Below, one piece after another: positions 40,401 to 55,400 of a stretch of 64,000 bases of DNA. Position 1 is the stretch's first letter. Every line of letters starts with the position of its first letter. The translations under genes and the position numbers were made by a program. Source of the stretch: Lethocerus indicus (lineage: Eukaryota > Arthropoda > Insecta > Hemiptera > Belostomatidae); contig JACDQD010000104.1 in assembly GCA_019843655.1 (NCBI GenBank), positions 7,254,001 through 7,318,000 of the forward strand, written 5' to 3'. A model generated the notes under the pieces. That model did not search any database. It saw only the letters and a program-made list of their open reading frames with translations, and was not told the DNA's origin.

Positions 40401-43400
40401 AAAGTCCACTTGAGGAGACCGGCGACATTGCCGCAAGCCTGCTTGGCGCTTTGGAAAGTGTACAGCGGGTACTTGAAGTACGGTTTAAGTAAGTCCACAG
40501 TTTCCCCGTTAATTTTGTCGCGGGGGAAATTTTGAAGGTTGAACAGAAACCTCGTATCTGCCATCACCTGTGAAATTGTATTCCATTACCGAGGGACAAT
40601 TTGAATATGGGCTGGCCTCAAAGTTTTGGTTATTGTTCAGTTGTTTAGTATGGCCTCAGACCAAATGAGCGAGCTGAGTACACGATGACGAAGAGATGAA
40701 TTTTATAATTTTATAATACAATAAGTAATAATTACCTTGAGCGATTCGGACCAGTTGGGTACAAGAAACGTTTTATCCGGATCCGCAGTAGTGGGTATCA
40801 ATTTCTTTTGAAACAGCACCAGCACAGCGTCCATAATGAGCGTGATCAAATACGGCGGCTTTCCCAATTTTCGCACCGTAGCAATATCTGCCGCTTTAAT
40901 TGTCTGGAGACAGAAAGATATGGAGATATTTATAAATACTATCTCAGTAAAACTAATATGAAAACGTAATATAATTTCCGTGCAGAAGCCAATCTAGTAA
41001 TGTACTAATGTATTAATGTGCCAATGCATGCAATGTATCTGCTATTTTATTAGGATAAACGATTAAATAAAAAAGGTTGGTGGTTACCAGAAAATGGAAT
41101 TATATACTTTACTACGTATTTGGTTACTTTTACTATTCCTTCCGTTATAAACTAAAGAGATGGGGGTGTCGTATTTGGAATGGGTTTTCGATCCTAGTAA
41201 GTTCATGTAGAGTACAATTTGCTTCATAATTATAACTCATTCAAATATAGAATATCATAAATTATTTGTCGGATTTATTGCTAAATATCAACAAGAAACT
41301 GAAAGCACTAGTCACGATCTATTTGTTCCAAGTTGATATTTCAATATTGTAAAACTAGTTACAAAAAATTTCAACATTCTGTTTTTATATTATAATAAAA
41401 TAATTTACTAATAAAATAATACTACTGGTATGTTGTTTCTGATTGCTATGACCAAAGGCTAGTATGCCAATAGGATGAAGAATTGTAGAACAGGAGAGTA
41501 CCAATAGAGCAGCTTCTGCTGCTTCTAGGGCGGGTCTTGCCGCCTCGAGTTTAGCTTCGGCCACCTTCTTGTCGGCCTCGATCGACTCAACAATCTGTGA
41601 GGCTCTGTCGGCTACAACTTTAACTTCGGCCTGCACTTTTTCAGCCGCACTCGCCACAACACTCACTTCGGCCAAAACCTGCCGGCGAATAAGAATTGTC
41701 CGTTACAAAAAACCAACTCCAGTTTTATAGTCGAAACCCTGTCAATTTTTTTTCCTTTTTATTTTTCCCGGACACCTCTATGGAAATTGCCATAAAGAAG
41801 TGTTGGCATTTTTCGGGAGATCAAAACAGAGGCATAGAATGGCAGGTAAGGTGAATCCTAAGCATCGGTTAGTCGGTCTTTCTCCAGCGATTTATGTGCA
41901 ATAAATCTCCGAGGTTTCTTTAATTTGTTAGGCACAACATTCCTCACTGTAGCGGCAAGAAACCGACCGAATAATACGACTGAAATCGTTCAGACCTTTT
42001 CGGCGTTGGCGTTGGCAATTATAATCTCCTTCTCGGTGACCTCAAGTTCTTTCTTGAGTACGTCGACGCTGGCGGCCGCCTCGACCAGCTTCTTTAGGCC
42101 GGTGCTCATCTGCAGAGTCAGCGTCTGTATGTTCTGGTGACGCTGGGTGTAGATCGTTTTGTAGCCGTCGAGGAAAGACAGGAACGATTTCGGCGTCACG
42201 TAAGTCCTCCGCCGAAACCTGCGCAGTAGTTGTTTTAAAATAATATATTAGAATTAGTGAATAATAAAATTAGTGCAACAAAATCTTTGACATATACTGA
42301 TAATATTTGACGATATATTTACATATATTATTGATTTCTAAATGTTTCGATCGTATACCTGTCGTAGTAGCGAATACAGGCATCGGCTACTTCATCTTGT
42401 ACTTCGCCCATCAAAGTGATAAGCTCCGTTTTAACGCTTGGCTTGCAGACAATGTCGAAGTAGAAGAGGAAATGGTGCGACACCGCCACCAGGGCGTCCT
42501 TCGGCCACCTCGAAAACCAGTCCATCGTGCAACCCGATATCAAACCGGGGAATTTCAGAGAACGAGATCTGAACTTTTCACTCACCTAAATATAGCGATA
42601 TATGATATATTGAGGAAGAGAATTCACATAGATGCAGTATAGAACGAGTAATAAACGAGTGGTAAACGTACGGGCGAAAAGCAGAGAACCAAATGCAAGT
42701 TCTTTCTGGACTGGGTAATGAAAAAATCGTAGAGGTTTTCAAGTGTGGGCAAACGCTTCGGATATAATTTCTTCATTATTGGTATTATATCGTTCAGGAT
42801 TTCGTCTTGTTCATCTTTGGCAAATAAGTTGGCTATCTGAAGCAAATATAAAGACGATTGTTAAGTAAGGACGAGTGGCTCAACACTTACGATAGAAATT
42901 AAAAAGAAACAGACCTCTCCAGCGCTTAAAACGTTGTTCAAAAACTCCAAAAACGCTTCGTCCTTGATATCATTGTCGGTGAAGATGAACGATATGCCAG
43001 TGTTTTTAGCGCCGGCAATACGATAAAGATATTTGAGATCGTCCATAAAATTTCCAACGTTGTACGTTCTGAAAGTAATTTATCTGGTGTCGGTATTGTC
43101 TCATCTTATATATTAAAGATATATTAAACATTTACATAAATACTGGCAGTTATACAATTATTACATTGACGATAGATAATTTAGAACTTCTATTAAGTAA
43201 ATGCCTATAAGAACATATTTCTTAACCTATGGATTGACTCCCTGCTAGTCCTAGATTTTTACCCGAGCCAGCTCCAGTGGAAGGGTTAGGTTAGGCCTAG
43301 GCTTGGCCTTATCCCCTGGGGTCCTCCCGGGTGATGCCTGCTTCCGACGTTTCGGAACTCTTACTGGTTCCATCATCACGATCAGCCGTCCAAACCCTTC

Positions 43401-46400
43401 TATTAGAGCTCGCTCAGGTGGTGTCCGAACGCAGGCACATTTAAGGCACTTTCTTGTTTGCCTTCATGCGATAGTCGAAAGTGTTATTGGCTTGACTTTC
43501 TCACCTTGTCAGAGTGATCTGGTGAATTTTATAATTGGCAATGTAGGAAGCTAGTTTGGTGAGCGACTGTTTGCCTGAACCGCCGACACCGACGAGCATC
43601 GTCGATCCCCGAGGTGTTCTGATAACGCGCGAGATCCTCATCAGATGTATCATAGCGTCTCTGAAGAACACGAGGTCCATTTGGCTACCGCGTACTATTT
43701 CGTTGTAGCCCGCCATGTACATGCCCAACTTCTCCGCCAGAAATTCCCAACTGAAAGTCATCAAATTGATTAGCGTTGACAAACCTTTTTACGAACGGAA
43801 AACAATAAAAATACATTGGACGTAGGTTCAGCAGAACAAAGAATAGACGTTTTCACAATTGACAAATCCATACGATAATAGGCAATATAAAAAGGAACTT
43901 GATATCAATGCACAGCATTCCTTCTAAAGAATATTTGAATGAAATGAAGATAATTTGTAGCTCCTGTATTCTTTAGTCTAATATAATTCATTATATTCAT
44001 AGATTGAATGTAATTCCAGAGACATTTTCATTACCTGGGTATCATTTCATAAATTTTAGGTGCCTCCAATACGGCGTCTTCGGGTTCATCGCCAGTTGGC
44101 TCGGGGGCGTCCCTCAGAAAATCGACGAAGAAATATTCTTCGTTGTGGAACTTTTCGCGTATTTCCCTCGGGAAAAATTCGGCTATCGACTTCAATAAAT
44201 TCTGGTCAAACCATTCTCGATCCTGTGCGTTGACAAACCTAAAACAAACGCTTACTATGATGATAATATAAATATAAACAGATAAGATATCAGATTGTCT
44301 GAGCTAATTATCTGCAGTCGTTTGTGAGAATCGTAGGTTCGTCTGAATACAGATGATCATTTTTTCAGATGACAGTTTATTCAGTATCATTTTTATTTGC
44401 TTTTAATTATTTAAATACAATTATTTTCCTAATGCGGATCAATTTTTAATAAGTAAGGGTTCTTTCCAGATTCAATGTCATGTAAAAGGATCAATATTCG
44501 GGTCATTGTACCCAATTCGTTCCCTCCTCGGCGATTTAGTTCACGTAAACTAAAGATTAATCATATTCACGTTTTAGACCCTATGCAGGTTTGTTAAAAG
44601 TACTGTTGCATGTACCTATCGGCGATGACTCTAGTGCATTCGTGCTTCCACAGCTTTAGCAACATCTCAATGTCGGGCAATTCGGGATCCTGGATGGTCA
44701 GCATGCCCTCCCAGATCCTGGACAAATCCCTCAGGTTGAAAACGTAGTGGAATTTGGCCGGCGTCGGGAGCATTTTAACTTTCGTCCTCTGCCATATGAT
44801 CCGCGTCAATGGGACCAGTTTGGGCAGGAATTCGACGATCTCCTCGCGAAAACGCTCCGGACAGAAGTAACCTTGTCCGAGTACGCCTGCAACGGAACCG
44901 ACCTATGTTGAATATACAATCAAAGGGCTTTGTACATCGAAACTATGGAAACTATGGTTGCCGCTTTATTAGACCTCGTCGGAAGGGGATAGGCCCACAG
45001 AGCGAGAGCTCTCTCCCGGCTTCTCGCTGTAAGATCTGATCTATCATTTGTATTACTGAATTATATTTGTTTTTCTATGAAAAAGTACAATCTCTTTCCG
45101 GCCGAAAATAATATATAAATATGTATTAGGGTGAGTAAAAAATTATCCACACTCTCGCTTTGGACAGATTTCAACCACCGATGAAGAGAATATGAATATT
45201 AAATACGATAATTTCCACTCTATTCTTAACAAATGACAATAGTATTAAAGGTCTCTGTAATGTATATTAACATCTGAATTATTATACTGACTGAAAATTT
45301 TGTCCATGGACTTGTCGGAGGGTAGGGTGCAGTTGAATATATTGAATCTCCTCTTGAGCCTGGGCGGTATGTCGTTGCGGCCCCCTCCAGGGTGTATCAT
45401 CGCCGCGAGGAACTGGAGATCGACCACCGTGCTGAACTCTCCGGGCTTCTCCAGCGAGTAGAATCCCCCCTGTTCCATCAGCTGGCGGACTATCTCGTTG
45501 GTCACCTGGTCGCCCCACTCGTTGATCACCGGCATGTTGATGTCGTCTACGAAGATGCTCATCTTCCTGTTGTTCGGCGGCCCGTATGTCGTACCCACTC
45601 GTTTGTCGACGTAGCTCTCGATAATTGCCTGCAATTTGTGATTAATAATACTGTTTGTGTCGACGAAATGGTTCAGAGAATGTTTGTTTCAAAATGTAGA
45701 TCTTTTTGCTGTAAAATACTTCAAGAATCAAGAGAGGGGTTCATAATCATAACAGATAATCCCTGCCTTTGCTTTATTTATATCCACTTCTTTTATGAAA
45801 TAACAAAGTTCGCGCAAAGGCATCAAATAAAAAGCATGATCACAATTTTTCACCTCTCCTTGTTTTTGGCACGTTCAGCGGTATATCATCGATTGATTAA
45901 CCAAACTGCTTATTGACAGTTTCTCTTTATTAATGTAATTGTGGCGAAATTCGGTAACCGCAGAACATATTTAAAACGATTTCTAAAATGCTAACATTGT
46001 CACCGTAAATTATTCTGGATACTGTTCTACAACACGCTGAAATATTTCTTATACAGTTTTTCATTTATTTAAAATATTTTTTCATTTGGATGTTAAGCCT
46101 TTCTTATCTTGTATTATACGCTAACCTGAAACATGTTTGGAGTGGTGGCAGAAGAAAAGTTGAGCGATTTCTGCAGGTGAAATTCTGGATCGTACTGAGA
46201 CATGTAACTTTTTATCATTACCGTTTTGGCGGTACCCTGTTCACCTGAAATCAGTATCGAAATGTTGAATCAGCACCCTTGATGATCTTACTGCATACTA
46301 TATATATCGAGAACTATGTTTCATACCTATAAGAAGTACCGCTTTACTCTGTTTGGCGATTGTATGAATCAAGAACGAAGTCCTCACGTTGTCTACGTTC

Positions 46401-49400
46401 GGAACCAGAATGGAAGCGTAATCCGGGACGTAGTCCGTTGGATAAATATACTCTTCAACTCGTAAAGTCCAATGTTTCCACTCTCCGCTGTCATCAACAT
46501 AATATTCGAAAATTGATTCTGTCTCGTCCTAAAAGAACCGGATATAATAAATTAAACAAACATTGTAGTTATTCAATAACAGAAGCTGCCTAGTGTGTAT
46601 GTCTTGTTCAAATTAAGGGGACTCGTTTTGTGGGTATGCGATGATTTAATGAACTGTATTAAATCTATGTGCTGTTATCCAGTAAGAAATCGAGATTTCT
46701 TTTTGGGAGTGTTTTCCCTCATTTTAAAAATTGTAACGCTGTAATAAAAAAAAACAAAATTGCGTACCAAATCCTTCGGCCACGGCAGTTTCGAAGGATG
46801 TTCTAGGAAAAACGATTCCAATTTCATTCGATCCTCGAGTTCGAGAACGGCCCCAAGACTCCACATCATGGCGAACAAGAACATCCTCTCTATGAAGATC
46901 TGAGGTTGCTCAACTGAAATGTAAATTAATTAAACATTAGTTTACTCCTCCCCCATCTATTGTATCGTAATGACGCGATGAAAGAGTTAAAATCGAAGAA
47001 TACACTCACTTACTACCCCCTCGTCGTTCACTTTGCGTTCGAGAAGGCCCGTGAGGAGATCGGTGCACTGGCGTATATAGATGGCCTCGAGTATCTTCAT
47101 TTTGGCGACCAACTTGGTCTGAAGGAAGGTGTGGGCGTCACCGTACTGTTTGAAAAACAACGGACGAAGGATTTCCGCTTCCAAACTGTCCCTTTTCTGA
47201 AGCCATCCCTTCAAAAAATAATAAGGACCGTTATATTTATGCAGTTAAGGAAGTTATTTAGTCGATCCCTCCAGTTTGTTGAAAACATTCAATATCTCAT
47301 CATTGTAGATTATAGTTTTTCTTAGGTCGGTAAGTGGTACACTTAGGATGGCACCTACCAAACCTTTCGCGTGCCCAGGGTTCCTCTCGGGGACTCCCAA
47401 TCCGAGATAATGTACACGTATATTTGTATTAATGTGGGTTGTGTATATATTATTATATATATGTATAATTATTAATATTAGTATAATTGTAGTAGTATAA
47501 TTGCCTCGTGTATAGAGCAATTAGCTGGGGTAGATGGGTCGCACAACTGACGATTGTGTTTTTTAGGCCGTTGTCACTCGAGCGCTATACCTTCCGATAC
47601 AATTCGTTTCGATACTGGTTCATTTTTTCCCCCCGGATATTTGGCTCGAACCGGTTTGCTACTCACGTCGAGTATCGGCTCCCAGCTGAGGACCGAGGAC
47701 GATATGAAGACCATGCCCATCCTGGAGACGGTGGCCGGCGACGCGTTGTCCACGTTGTCAGGTTCGAAGACCAGCTTCGAGTTGGGCGCCATCACAATAC
47801 GATCGCCGTTGGCCAGAGTCAGAGTCTTGTTGTCGTCAAGAACCGAGTTCAAATTTTCGATCCATACAGCGTCAACCGGGCCGTCCAGTACGATCCAAAC
47901 ATTGTCGGTTTTCTTTACCTATAATAATTTAAAATAAGCTGAAAATTATGAGACTATTTAATTTAATGAACAGGATTTATAAGGAGCATCAACGACCGAC
48001 TGTAGACGATGGTATCGTATTGTGCTAAATAAATACACATAAGAAAACATGATTTATAAAAAATTATTTCTGCATATAAGATATTTGTTTGTGTGTCGGT
48101 TCCTTCGCAGGAGGGACACGCGAGAGTTGCAATGGTGTGTGGGGCCCAGCACATAAACTGCACCTATTACATACCAAATCTATTACAAACTGCAGAACTA
48201 TTACATACCAAAATATAACACAACATCCCTGACAAGTACCACGTAATTAGCAGTACTTATAATGAACAGGATTTCCAAAAAAAAGCATCTTTTTCTTCAT
48301 GATGCAGTTAGAAAAACTAACTGCCTACATTAGCGTTCGAACTATTCCGTAGAACAGAAAAAGCGATTACCTTTAACGATCTCCTCCATAGAGTTGAAAA
48401 TATGCCGTCGGTCCAGTCGTTGGTAGCCACATCCAGTCTTCCAAACATTTGAGGAGCTGTTATCGCCTAAAAAGTACAAACTTTTACTCTATTTTCCACA
48501 TATCTGGTAGTGAATGGTTAGAAAATTCGTCGCTACAACGTTCTATTTTGAAGCAATCACACCATTCTGGAATTTTTCCCTGTTTTATTTTATTTTCATC
48601 GTACACACGAAATATTCAAACTATATGTAAACGATTGAAAAGAATGTGACACATACAATAATGATTCTGTTAAATATATTTAATCAATAATTCAGTACTT
48701 TAGAACGTTTTAAAGTGTTTACCTTGGGATTCATCCTCATTTCCCTATGATTACGTCCGCAAATGGTCATGGCAGCCATTAAAACGTGAATGCAAGACGT
48801 TTTACCAGAACCCGTCGGACCCATTGTCATCAGTCCGTGACGTACCAAGGACGTCTCATACAACTGCAATTAGTAATTGAAAAGTACAGCGTTAAGTTTA
48901 CGAACTGGCGATTTTAGACTCTAGACATTTTAACGGAAATTTCTCATTTTAAAATCTATTATCTCATCATATTTGTTATCCCATGCCAACTTTTAATATG
49001 CTTACGTAAGCATAGATCGATCGATAGATTTTTGTTGAATCGTTCTAGTTATCTGTATATTTCAAAAGAGAAAAAGAGAGGAAATTTCTCTGTTACTAGT
49101 TAAATACTAAGAGTTTACTATACCTAAATTCGTGAAATACCTGAACAATTTTCAAATTCCAAGGAGGATGATTGGTAAGTATCTTCTCCTGGCAAACAGT
49201 CGCAATGGCCTTTTGGAGGTCTTTGTAAACCGACGTGGTCAGTTTGAGACCGACGAAAAGATCGTCAATTAATGAAATGAACAGAGGTTCATCCTCGTCC
49301 ACCAACTTTGAGACGTTCATGTCCCTAAAACAAAACTCACCGAACTGTTTAACAGTTTAATAGTTCAATTTTTGAGAAATAAATTTTGTCCAACATACCT

Positions 49401-52400
49401 CAACACCCTCATCAGCGTTGTGTCTTCCGTCTCCGAGGGACTGGCCCGTTTTTGCGCTCCCAGCGTCCTCAGAACCGACAGAATGTTCCTCAGTCCGAAA
49501 TCGTAGTGGACCTGTTTGCTCAACTGCTCTTCGCACAGTTTGTACAGAACGAAGAATTTCCTCGACAGTATTATGTTGTCGCGGAAACCGCAAGAGGCAA
49601 GTTTGACTCGAATGATGATCTGCGGTCGAAAACAGATTGTTGAAACTTAAGGGATAAATTTGTATAATAATTGTCCGTCAAAAAGAGAAGTGAAAACAGT
49701 AGAGTAGAGTAGTACTAGCGACGTACAATGATAGTATTATTCGGTATCCGAAGCAAGATTTTCATTTGTGCCAACAAGACCACAGTCAACAATTTCCTTT
49801 AAATACAATATGTACAACTTACATGTCGATCGGGTACCATCATTGCGACTGTCCTAAACATAATTTTCAGATTCTCCGGCAATTCTTGCCTTCCCGCGTA
49901 GCCGGGGTTCATTGTCAAAAATATACCGAACTCCGGATTCATTTTGACGTTGTCGCCGTCGCTGCAATCATATCACCCACCAGAGATAAGAAAAAAAGCA
50001 TCTAAGTTAGAAAATAATCAATCCTAAAATGCTAACATTTAACCTGAAAACAGTAGGTGAAAGTAAGTTGAACAACATTGATTACCATTATTAACTGATT
50101 CTATGGTATACGCATCAATAGTATAGTTACTTTTTGAGTAGTTGTAAATGACACTTGAATACTACCAACTAATTGTACTTTGTACATGAATTGTACATGA
50201 ATTTTTTCTCGCGATCGACACCCTAAATACGCGTCTAAAAGAAAGAGACACGTTTTCTGCTTGGGACCATTCCATATAATTGACAAAATGATTTACGTAC
50301 CTGAATATAAACGCGTCTTTGCGTTCTTTCTTGGCCGTTAGTACGATGTTGATCTGTTGGGCGGCCACCGAGAGCACGGGCAGCTCTATTCTGTTGAATT
50401 CGTCGAAGCATCCCCAGGAGCCGGACTGGGCCAATCCCTTGAAGATCCTGCCCAGGCCTCTGAAGTCCATCTGATCCGAACAGTTGAACACGACCACGTA
50501 TTTGCCCAGCGATTTACCCATGTCCTTAGTCGTCTCCGTTTTCCCGGTACCGGCGGGACCCGCGGGAGCGCCTCCCATTGACATCCCTTTCGCAAGAAAA
50601 AAGACAATTGGCATATTTCACAATATTCCATTTTGTTTCAAATTACGATAAATCACTTAATTAAGAGATCTAATTAATATATTGTGTAATCCATTATCTG
50701 TTGTTTCATCTTCATATGCCGTGGTGGCATTTCTAATATGCTGCAATTTATTGAAGATTATGAGGATGCATTTCATGTGTCGTATGGGACCTTTTGTTGA
50801 GAATTATCGGCTCTACCCGCTCTAATACATAACATGTAAAAATGAGGGAACGCTATACATGTTACTTATCATTGGTAGAATATACGCCATTACGCCTCTT
50901 TCTGAATTTTAATTTTTAAAACTCACCTATGGCCTGGGCCAGAGTTATGTAACACCTATCGGTCAGTGGTGTGATGACGAGTCGATCGGTACAGCCCATA
51001 AACTCGTTCTGGTATATAAAAAGGACGTCGGTAATTCGTACGTGGCATTGGTCGTTCTCTTCTTTAAAGTAAAATCTTTCCTGTTTCAACCATTCGAAGT
51101 CCAACGGGTCCTTTATTCCTGACTGGTAGATACCGTCAAAAATGTCCCTACAACAATTCGTGGTTCATCGAGTAAAAAAATAAAATCATACCGGCTAATA
51201 CTTAATTAAAACACAAATCCCTCGAGTTGTCCCGTAAAAGTTACCTCTGATGGACATGAATGGTGATGAGAGTTTCAAACTTGATTCTCTCAAACTTCCC
51301 CAAATCTCTGGTCGTCTGATCGATGAGCTGGTTCAATAAGGCCAGGAAATATCTGTTGGTTTTTCTCATTATCTTGGGATTGTTTACGCAATCGGCTAGG
51401 GCCGCCTCGCTGTCCCTCGTCCACAACATCTGTAAGCCGAGCAAACCGACCTGCACGACACAAATACGGTCACTCTAATAGCTGAATTTATATTTTCATC
51501 GCGCGAAAGATTTTTATGTGAATACGTCGTGTTCGGCAGCAATAGGGAAAACTCTTTATCAGATGCAACGGCGTTCTGATGCGACTACACCCGTACAACG
51601 GACCGGTGTGGCGGGTCTAGTATGACGAAGCGCCGTATTCGACTTACCGTCGCCGCGAATTTATTCCTACCACTCTTATACTCTGAATACATTTATAATG
51701 TAGCGTTGCAATATATAATAATAATTCGACTGACAACATTTAAAAGACGCGAAATCACCATATTAGGTACGAAAATGAACGGAGAACGTGCGAATAGAGC
51801 GGCAATAAGGAAATAGAATAAGTTGCTCACCTGTGAAGGGAACTTTTCGACCATCTTGAGCATCCTGAAGTCTGGCTCGCAGAGGTTGTCCCAGCAGGCG
51901 GATATGACGAGAGCCAGGGAGCGCCTTGCCTGCTCGAGCAGAGCCCCAAGCCAGTTCTCAACTCCCCCCTGGCACATCACGCTCTTCTCCAGAGGGATCC
52001 GCTCCCCTTCCCGAGAGATTATAGTCAGGATTCGATCGCGTTCTTTCTCGTGGAATTCAACCTTCGCAGAATTTCGCGTAAGAAGGATCGATTGTTCTTA
52101 CAAACGAGTCATACCTTTCAATGCCGACCGTCCTGTTATCTGAGAGGAACAATGCAGTAACAGTGTTGACTGAATGCTTCAACATCACAGCCGACATGTA
52201 TACACTATATGGCTGTATACACAGGCCACACTACATTAGCATTCGGTTCGACAAGAGGTTTTATATATTATTTAAATTTATTTTAATTGATTTACGAGCT
52301 ATATACCTGCGCAATATTTTCGAAAATACCCAGAAGATGGGCTTGTATAGTATGAGAGTCCGAAGCCTGCCCGAGAATTTCCAGTAACGATGGATCCGAA

Positions 52401-55400
52401 ATGAAGAAGAATCGCGGGAAAATCAATCTCTTTTGCTCGAGATATCTGAAATATAATAACTCTTACGTAAAATATATAGTATGAAAGTTGTAGAAGGTAA
52501 ATATACAAAGTAGGTCTAACTACCAGAACCGCAAGAACGTGTGTAACCTGTGTTTTAATCGCATAATATCTTCAATACCGAATTACTTAATTAATTATTC
52601 ATTGTCCAATAATCTTACTGATTAGAATATGCATTACGGACAACCTATATTGAACAAAAATATATTTAATATAAATATTGGAAATACGTGAAAATACCCC
52701 GTGAGTGATTTCTGACACGTTTCCAGTTGATCCAACAAACTGGGCAATAATGTTTTCATAGAGTCATCGCCAACGCAAACGGTGATCACTTTAACCAATT
52801 CCCGGGCTCGCACCATTATCCTCACCCACGTTTTATCTATTGTCTAAAACATTTAAAGGATTTGTCAGCGCGAAAATAAAATTATCGAACTCGGTAACGA
52901 AGTTACTACGACGAAGCCTAGATAAAGGCTTTATATATCAAATAGAAATATTACTTTTAATTTATGCGGCAGAATACCTAGAAAATGAAGCTATATTTAC
53001 GGAGCAACAATATATAAATAGAAAAGGTTTCAATTTTTACCGCAAATCTTTTCGCTTCACCGGGCATCTGTTTGGCAATGTCGCCTCCGACGAATACCGC
53101 CTCCAAATATGTCCATAAATTCTGAACCATCAGCCATTTTTCCAATATATCTCCGGTCGTGCTCAAATTATAAACCCACAGCAGTATTTCCTTTTTGAAC
53201 GGGGCGTTGAACCTAAAATGACAACACTTCTATTTAATACTGATGCTAACTTTTATTATTATTAGCATTTATTTATTTCCTAACGAAATAATTGTGTCGC
53301 TATCTGTAATTTAATACACACCTATTAGATGCCAAGGAATTAAGAATCATTAAGCTGTCTTCCAGTGCGGCAATGATCTCCTGTGTTTCGCCTCCTTTAA
53401 GCAGAAGTTCACCCTTGTTCTTGAAAGTTGCAAACTGCAGTTCAATTGGAGCCCAGTCCGCTTGCACTTGCTTAAGTTTAAATTCAATATCCTTTTCTTT
53501 GACGGCACTAAGGCATATGTCCTGCGACGGAAAATAACATTATAAAAAGGAAATTTCTGTTGGATTTTGCTGTTAGGTATTATTTCAATTTTATGTTCAT
53601 GTGTTCAGGTCTCCTATTCGAAACAAATAAAATCTGACGCATTTATGTCTTACATTTCGCTACAAGTTTTTGAAGCATATTTCTGAACTCGTATATTGAT
53701 TTCAATATTCGGGGCGTTCAACGTAGTCCTACGTCAAAAATGTTATCCATAGTATATCTTACTTCTACATCGTCCTTGTACTGCAACAGTGGTGCTTCCA
53801 TGACGTTCCTGAGGGTGAAATCGTCGGCGTGTATGTCGAACTTGCAGTGGAGCAGTTTCTCGAGCCGCTCCCAGTGCCTGTCCTTCATCGACTTGTTGGC
53901 CATCATCTCCAGGAGGGGGCCGCACTCGTTGAAGTCGTCAATTTTCTTCTTCAGGTCGATGAACGCCGGCCAATCCCGCATACCTTTGGGCAGCTTGCGA
54001 CACCTGCCGGCCCAAACGGAACAGTCGTATAGGCCAGAATTTACCAATGGGGCAACAAGTGAAAATCACATTCACAAGGGCAGTGGCAAAAAAAATTCAA
54101 ATGTTAAATGTCAATAAAAATATGATATAGTTTCGATAACCCAATCGGATATTAAGATCTGAAGGCCGATTTTATAATTAATAGTGTTGCAAAAGTTGTA
54201 CATACCACGCATAATGTAACGAATTTAATTACCGCATTTTATAGTTGATGCAATCTGTCTATTATGAATTGTACGGGGCAAAGTATAATACCTGTTCTGG
54301 TATTCGACCAATTCGGCCATAATTGCTTCTATGTCCAATTTGTTCCAGGGTATGTCGAAATAGCCGTCGATTGACCTGTTCACGACCAAATAGAGGCCGT
54401 ACAATTTCTGTAGTAGATTGAACTGCTTCCTCCTCTCCTCGAGAATTGGGTACTCGGTCACCGGCATGCCGAACAGCCTCTCGCCGCTCGAATAGACTTC
54501 GTACTTGTGCCAGAGGTCGTCGAACCGCCCTTGGAACAGCAACACTCTGCGAAACAGAAAATGTTTTTTGGGGTCAACGACTTCTTGCGCTCCCATTTCA
54601 TTATTTTCACATTCCGAATGTACGACGGATGCCACAAAACGCATTGAGAGGCATCCTTCTGCAGATTCTGTTATATATAACACCGGTTGAACAAGGAGCT
54701 ATTTTTCGCATTCAAGATGTGTCAAAGAGAAAGGAATACCAGGAAAAATTATACCCTTTTTTAATAATGATACCGTTATACCATTATGCAGCTATTTTTC
54801 TCTATTCATCACTGTAGATGTTTCTCCTAAATCTTGTATACCTATCACTGGCTTCTTTGGCAGAAATTCCGTCGACCATAGGGCCATCCGCTTCGAAGTC
54901 TTCGTCAAATTGTTCCACATCTTTTTTAAATTTTCCGATCCCTTTCAGAAGTTCCTTTTGCATCGGTTCCTGTAGTTCACACAGTGTGAATTGTATTTTC
55001 TTTGACTGTAAAGAAAACGAAATTCCATTAGAACGGCGCTAAAAATCAAACAAATACTAAAACTTGTGTTTGGATTTAAGGCATTGAAAATGCAATGAGT
55101 AATATCTGGCACAAGAGACATTCCACAACTACCCAAAGTATAATAGGGCGAACATTTGTAATTGTTTCTGTAGACATTTACAGAAATAAACTTGGCCAAG
55201 AAATCATAATCTTGTTTGCAATTCATAAGTTACTTTTTTATCGTGATTTTGTTAAAACGAGGGTTGATTGTAGTCTTACATTAAATATTAAATATAATTT
55301 AATCGTTCTGATATAAAAGCACCTTCACATGTTAGATTTAATAAAATACAAGAGTTAACTAAATTCGATGATTGATTGTGTTAATTTCATAACAGAACAA

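Noticed and set aside
45392..45916. 174-codon plus-strand frame
   Set aside because: Antisense shadow of the conserved AAA3 exon that continues into the intron.
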